This document shows positions 55,276 through 57,847 of a stretch of 57,847 nucleotides of DNA, one piece after another. Positions within the stretch are counted from its first letter, which is position 1. Each line of letters begins with the position of its first letter. The DNA is from Fictibacillus halophilus (GTDB lineage: Bacteria; Bacillota; Bacilli; Bacillales; Fictibacillaceae), in the NCBI RefSeq assembly GCF_016401385.1, contig NZ_JAEACF010000006.1, forward strand, positions 1 through 57,847, written 5' to 3'. Position numbers and translations under genes: made by a program. The notes beneath the pieces were generated by a model. The model was not told where the DNA came from, made no database searches, and saw only the letters and a program-made list of their open reading frames with translations.

Positions 55276-56700
55276 TTACGTATGATCAAAAACATATATC
55301 ACATGGTCCTCGGTAATTCCTTGGAACCGAGCACCCTTCTTTTTTAAAGTAGAATACTCATCTATATGTTTCGAAGTAATTTGTTCTCCTTTTGCAATGA
55401 GCGGAATTCCTGGAGGATAAGGAATAACTGCTTCTGCGGCTATCTTACCTTCTGAATCCATTATCGACTGAGGCTTTACTTGCAAACTTTTCATCTCTCT
55501 GTACGAAAGTGATAATCTGCTTACTGGAGACAGACCTTTTAGAGATTGATTCGTTCGTTGCCTCGTATCATAACGAGCGAGCTGAGCTGATATCTGTTCA
55601 AGTACCTTTTGTAAGTCCTTCATATCGTTCAGCGGACCTAGCGGCAATACAAACAAGACATTTCGGTCATCTGCTAACTCTGTAAACAATCCTTCTTTCT
55701 CGAATAATTCCTGAAGCTCATACCCTGATATTTCCCTATCTGACTGAACGGTAATCTTTAATGGATCAAGCTGATAACGAATTGGAGCCTTCATTACCTT
55801 TAAATAAGGAAGTGAATCAATATACTTCCTTAGTTCTTCAGATTGAGACAAGATACGTTTGATCACATCGTCATTTAGGTTTTCAAGGAATAGACGGCTA
55901 AGATCGAGTGAAGCCAAGATCAGATAAGATGGAGAACTAGACTGTACGACCTGGAGCGCATGCTTTAATCGGTGAATATCCACTCGTTCGCTATTTACAT
56001 GTAAATAAGCGCCCATTGTTAGAGCCGGTAGAGTCTTATGCGCGGATTGCACAACGATATCTGCCCCTTTATGTATCGAGCTGATCGGCATATCCTTTAA
56101 TCCGAAATGTGCTCCATGAGCTTCATCGACTAAGACAACTCCACCCACGCTATGTATAAAATCAGCAATTTCTTGAATGTCTTGCTGCATTCCATAATAA
56201 GTTGGATTAGTGAGGATGATGCCTTTCACGTTGGGATACTCTTCAACCGCTTGTTTGACCGTTTCAAGATGCACGCCTAATGGATACCCGCCCTCTTCAT
56301 CCATTTCCGTATGAAGAAATACCGGTGTAACACCTGCTAACTCCAATCCATTCAACACAGATTTATGACAGTTGCGTTGTACCAGCACGATATCATCATC
56401 AATAAATGAAGAAAGGATCATGGCATGATTGCCACAAGTGCTTCCATTCACTAAAAAAAAGCTTTGTTTCACTTTATAATAGGACGCTAAAAGCTGTTGC
56501 GCTTCTAAAATTACGCCTTCAGGGTGGTGCAGGTCATCAAGTCCTGAAAGCTCTGTAACATCTAATGGTAAAACAGATTGAAAATGGGCTCTTGCCTTCT
56601 CTTCAAAAATTAATCCGTTCTTATGTCCCGGCACATGAAATGACCATTTATTTGTACGACTATGATTGATTAACGCTTCATAAAGCGGTGCATGTTTCAT
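55276..56700 (-). CDS. yaaO: Orn/Lys/Arg decarboxylase-family PLP enzyme (YaaO)
   Basis: 474 residues from the ATG at 56700, 8 bases after AAAGGGA; a GTG one codon earlier is possible. Fold type I features: FHVPGHKNG near 22, NGSTCGNHAMI near 85, VDEAHGAHFG near 192, and the PLP lysine in QSAHKTLPALTMGAYLH near 217. A C-terminal decarboxylase domain contains PYPPGIPLIAKGE near 428. Substrate (arginine, lysine or ornithine) cannot be told from the sequence. Confidence 0.93.
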   Translation of the reverse strand: MKHAPLYEALINHSRTNKWSFHVPGHKNGLIFEEKARAHFQSVLPLDVTELSGLDDLHHPEGVILEAQQLLASYYKVKQSFFLVNGSTCGNHAMILSSFIDDDIVLVQRNCHKSVLNGLELAGVTPVFLHTEMDEEGGYPLGVHLETVKQAVEEYPNVKGIILTNPTYYGMQQDIQEIADFIHSVGGVVLVDEAHGAHFGLKDMPISSIHKGADIVVQSAHKTLPALTMGAYLHVNSERVDIHRLKHALQVVQSSSPSYLILASLDLSRLFLENLNDDVIKRILSQSEELRKYIDSLPYLKVMKAPIRYQLDPLKITVQSDREISGYELQELFEKEGLFTELADDRNVLFVLPLGPLNDMKDLQKVLEQISAQLARYDTRQRTNQSLKGLSPVSRLSLSYREMKSLQVKPQSIMDSEGKIAAEAVIPYPPGIPLIAKGEQITSKHIDEYSTLKKKGARFQGITEDHVIYVFDHT

Positions 56701-56789
56701 CACAAAAATCCCTTTGTTTTTTAAACATTTTTTGCTTTGATTACTCTCTTTATTCTATCACAGATTCTCACCCTACGAATTTACAGCAA

Positions 56790-56821
56790 CAAAAAAACAG
56801 GCTGTTTGATAGCCTGTTTTC
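56790..56821 (-). terminator. csfB terminator
   Basis: Stem AACAGGCT with AGCCTGTT followed by TTTTT on the minus strand, right after the csfB stop. It separates the forespore gene from the housekeeping yaaO-tmk operon. Confidence 0.92.
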
Positions 56822-57016
56822 TTATGAAGACGCGTTTACTAACTTTAATTTTCTTAGTTGGGATAGATAATGTTTATAATATTCGTCATTGGTTTTCGCG
56901 GTTAGAATCTTATGCTCACATTCTTGGCAAATAAACTGATGAAGAATGTGTAACCCTCGATCTTTCTTCTCTTCACATACCATACAAATTTCCCCGTACT
57001 GTCGTGTCGCTTTCAT
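56822..57016 (-). CDS. csfB: Anti-sigma-G factor Gin (CsfB)
   Basis: 64 residues with a zinc finger of two CxxC pairs (CMVC near 11, CQEC near 30) and a basic helical tail (YYKHYLSQLRKLKL). Gin keeps sigma-G, and later sigma-E in the mother cell, from acting at the wrong time. Size, cysteine spacing and location between an rRNA operon and yaaO match B. subtilis csfB. GGAGGTGG precedes the ATG. Its sigma-F promoter is a near-perfect match. Confidence 0.95.
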   Translation of the reverse strand: MKATRQYGEICMVCEEKKDRGLHILHQFICQECEHKILTAKTNDEYYKHYLSQLRKLKLVNASS

Positions 57017-57037
57017 TCTTCCACCTCCATAATTGCC

Positions 57038-57066
57038 ATTGTTGCCAGATTAATTTATTCATATAC
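57038..57066 (-). promoter_or_regulatory. csfB sigma-F promoter
   Basis: Minus strand -35 GTATA (57062-57066), 15-bp spacer, -10 GGCAACAAT (57038-57046), matching the sigma-F pattern GYATA-N15-GGnnAnAnT. Predicted start near 57031, about 15 bases before the csfB ATG. Confidence 0.85.
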
Positions 57067-57423
57067 GTTAATTCAGATTATTTTGGATACTCTATAAAAT
57101 GTATGAGAATCTAGGCTTTGTTGTGTCTGTCTTTATTCAATTCATGAAAATAAACCAAGTTTGCGTCTTCATGGTCCTTAATCCCCGCTGTGATGCGGTT
57201 TAAAACCAAATGATGTGCTGGAAAGGCAAATTATTTGCTATTTTTAAAGTTTTGAGGATGTAGATATGTTTTTGCGCTGGATCGGGGATGGCATGATGTT
57301 GTGTTTTACTTGGATAATTGAATGGTTGAGTACTGTTTGAGTACATTAGAAAGGGATTTTGAAGGTTTAGCTGAAGAAGATTGGATGATTGAAGATGACT
57401 GCATGTCATATTCTTCCTTTTTT

Positions 57424-57464
57424 GGGGGTTTTGTGGGGGTTGAGAGGGTTTTGTGTGTTGTGGG
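57424..57464 (+). other. G-run tract upstream of csfB
   Basis: Four G-runs on the plus strand (GGGGG 57424-57428, GGGGG 57435-57439, GGG 57446-57448, GGG 57462-57464) with loops of 6, 6 and 13 bases, in an otherwise AT-rich spacer. This is a loose G-quadruplex pattern. The spacer from 57067 to 57513 shows no gene. Confidence 0.4.
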
Positions 57465-57513
57465 AGTTCATGTTGGTCCTTGATGTATACGAGGCGGGGT
57501 ATCTTCTTTTGCT

Positions 57514-57592
57514 AATTAAGTCTAGATGAATAAAATTAAGTCGAAATGGGAGTGAATTAAGTCGGAACGAACCTCAATTAAGTCTAAAATCA
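57514..57592. repeat. 21-bp-period array between the 5S rRNA gene and csfB
   Basis: AATTAAGTC starts at 57514, 57534, 57555 and 57576, spaced 20, 21 and 21 bp. The bases between the shared words are unrelated. It lies 140 bp downstream of the 5S terminator. Confidence 0.8.
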
Positions 57593-57732
57593 AAAATAAA
57601 GGCCGTTCGCTAAATCTCGACAACCGATTTCTGCCCGATCCAAGCTCTATACCCTCCACCTTTCACACCCCACTCACCTATAATCAGAAGTTTGGCATCC
57701 GCCAAATCACCTTATTCTTCTTTTAAAAGCAC

Positions 57733-57763
57733 AAAAAAAGAAGATGGATTTTCATCCATCTTC
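57733..57763 (-). terminator. rRNA operon terminator
   Basis: Perfect 10-bp stem GAAGATGGAT with ATCCATCTTC around GAAA, then seven T on the minus strand, just after the 5S 3' end. Confidence 0.95.
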
Positions 57764-57769
57764 CTCATT

Positions 57770-57847
<78 letters not shown>

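Noticed and set aside
57200..57409. 69-codon minus-strand frame between csfB and the 5S gene
   Set aside because: Low-complexity composition, no ribosome-binding site, and in a spacer with other non-coding repeats.

Overview
The window is a contiguous piece of an endospore-forming Bacillaceae chromosome. Its order matches the Bacillus subtilis csfB-to-lysS region, read here almost entirely on the minus strand. The left edge holds the 5' end of a 16S rRNA gene with its leader and promoters. The right edge holds the 3' end of a 5S rRNA gene. The segment therefore lies between two rRNA operons, corresponding to the B. subtilis rrnA and rrnJ-type positions. The 16S variable region, the sporulation genes and the dispersed repeats suggest Fictibacillus or a close relative; that genus call is an inference from a short 16S stretch.

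In transcription order (right to left): csfB (sigma-G inhibitor); yaaO, tmk, darA, yaaR, holB, ricT, yabA, trmN6, yazA, rsmI (nucleotide metabolism, clamp loading, RNA maturation, replication control); abrB, the only plus-strand gene; metG; tatD; the 3D-domain cell-wall protein yabE; rnmV-rsmA; yabG; veg; sspF; ispE; purR-ridA; spoVG; glmU-prs; ctc; pth-fin; mfd; spoVT; yabM-mazG-HU-rqcP; yabP-yabQ-divIC-yabR; one tRNA-Met; spoIIE; yabS-yabT; tilS-hprT-ftsH; coaX-hslO; cysK; the folate operon pabB-pabA-pabC-folP-folB-folK-yazB-dusB; a GreA-like gene; lysS. Differences from the B. subtilis order as I know it: a GreA-like gene lacking the catalytic tip before lysS, an HU gene between mazG and rqcP, no yacD between hslO and cysK, no xpaC-yaaN pair after csfB, and a single tRNA where B. 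subtilis has two.

Promoters readable by eye cover many Bacillus sigma factors: sigma-A (veg twice, rrn, yabE, abrB, glmU, purR, cysK), sigma-B (ctc), sigma-H (spoVG), sigma-F (csfB), sigma-E (yabP), sigma-G (spoVT, probably sspF), and a Spo0A-type 22-bp-spaced promoter (spoIIE). Tandem 0A boxes lie after the abrB promoter.

The most unusual content lies between genes. (1) A family of about 135-bp imperfect palindromes has eight recognisable copies and one remnant. Its stems differ between copies but stay complementary. (2) At least five spacers carry imperfect arrays with an exact or near-exact 21-bp period, yet each has an unrelated unit sequence. (3) The sspF ribosome-binding site lies in one arm of an 11-bp perfect palindrome that surrounds its probable sigma-G start. 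(4) metG has a leader of about 315 nt with an internal terminator and no T-box motif. (5) A plus-strand terminator between rnmV and yabE suggests a small RNA running against all neighbouring genes. No CRISPR array, insertion sequence, prophage or defence system was seen.
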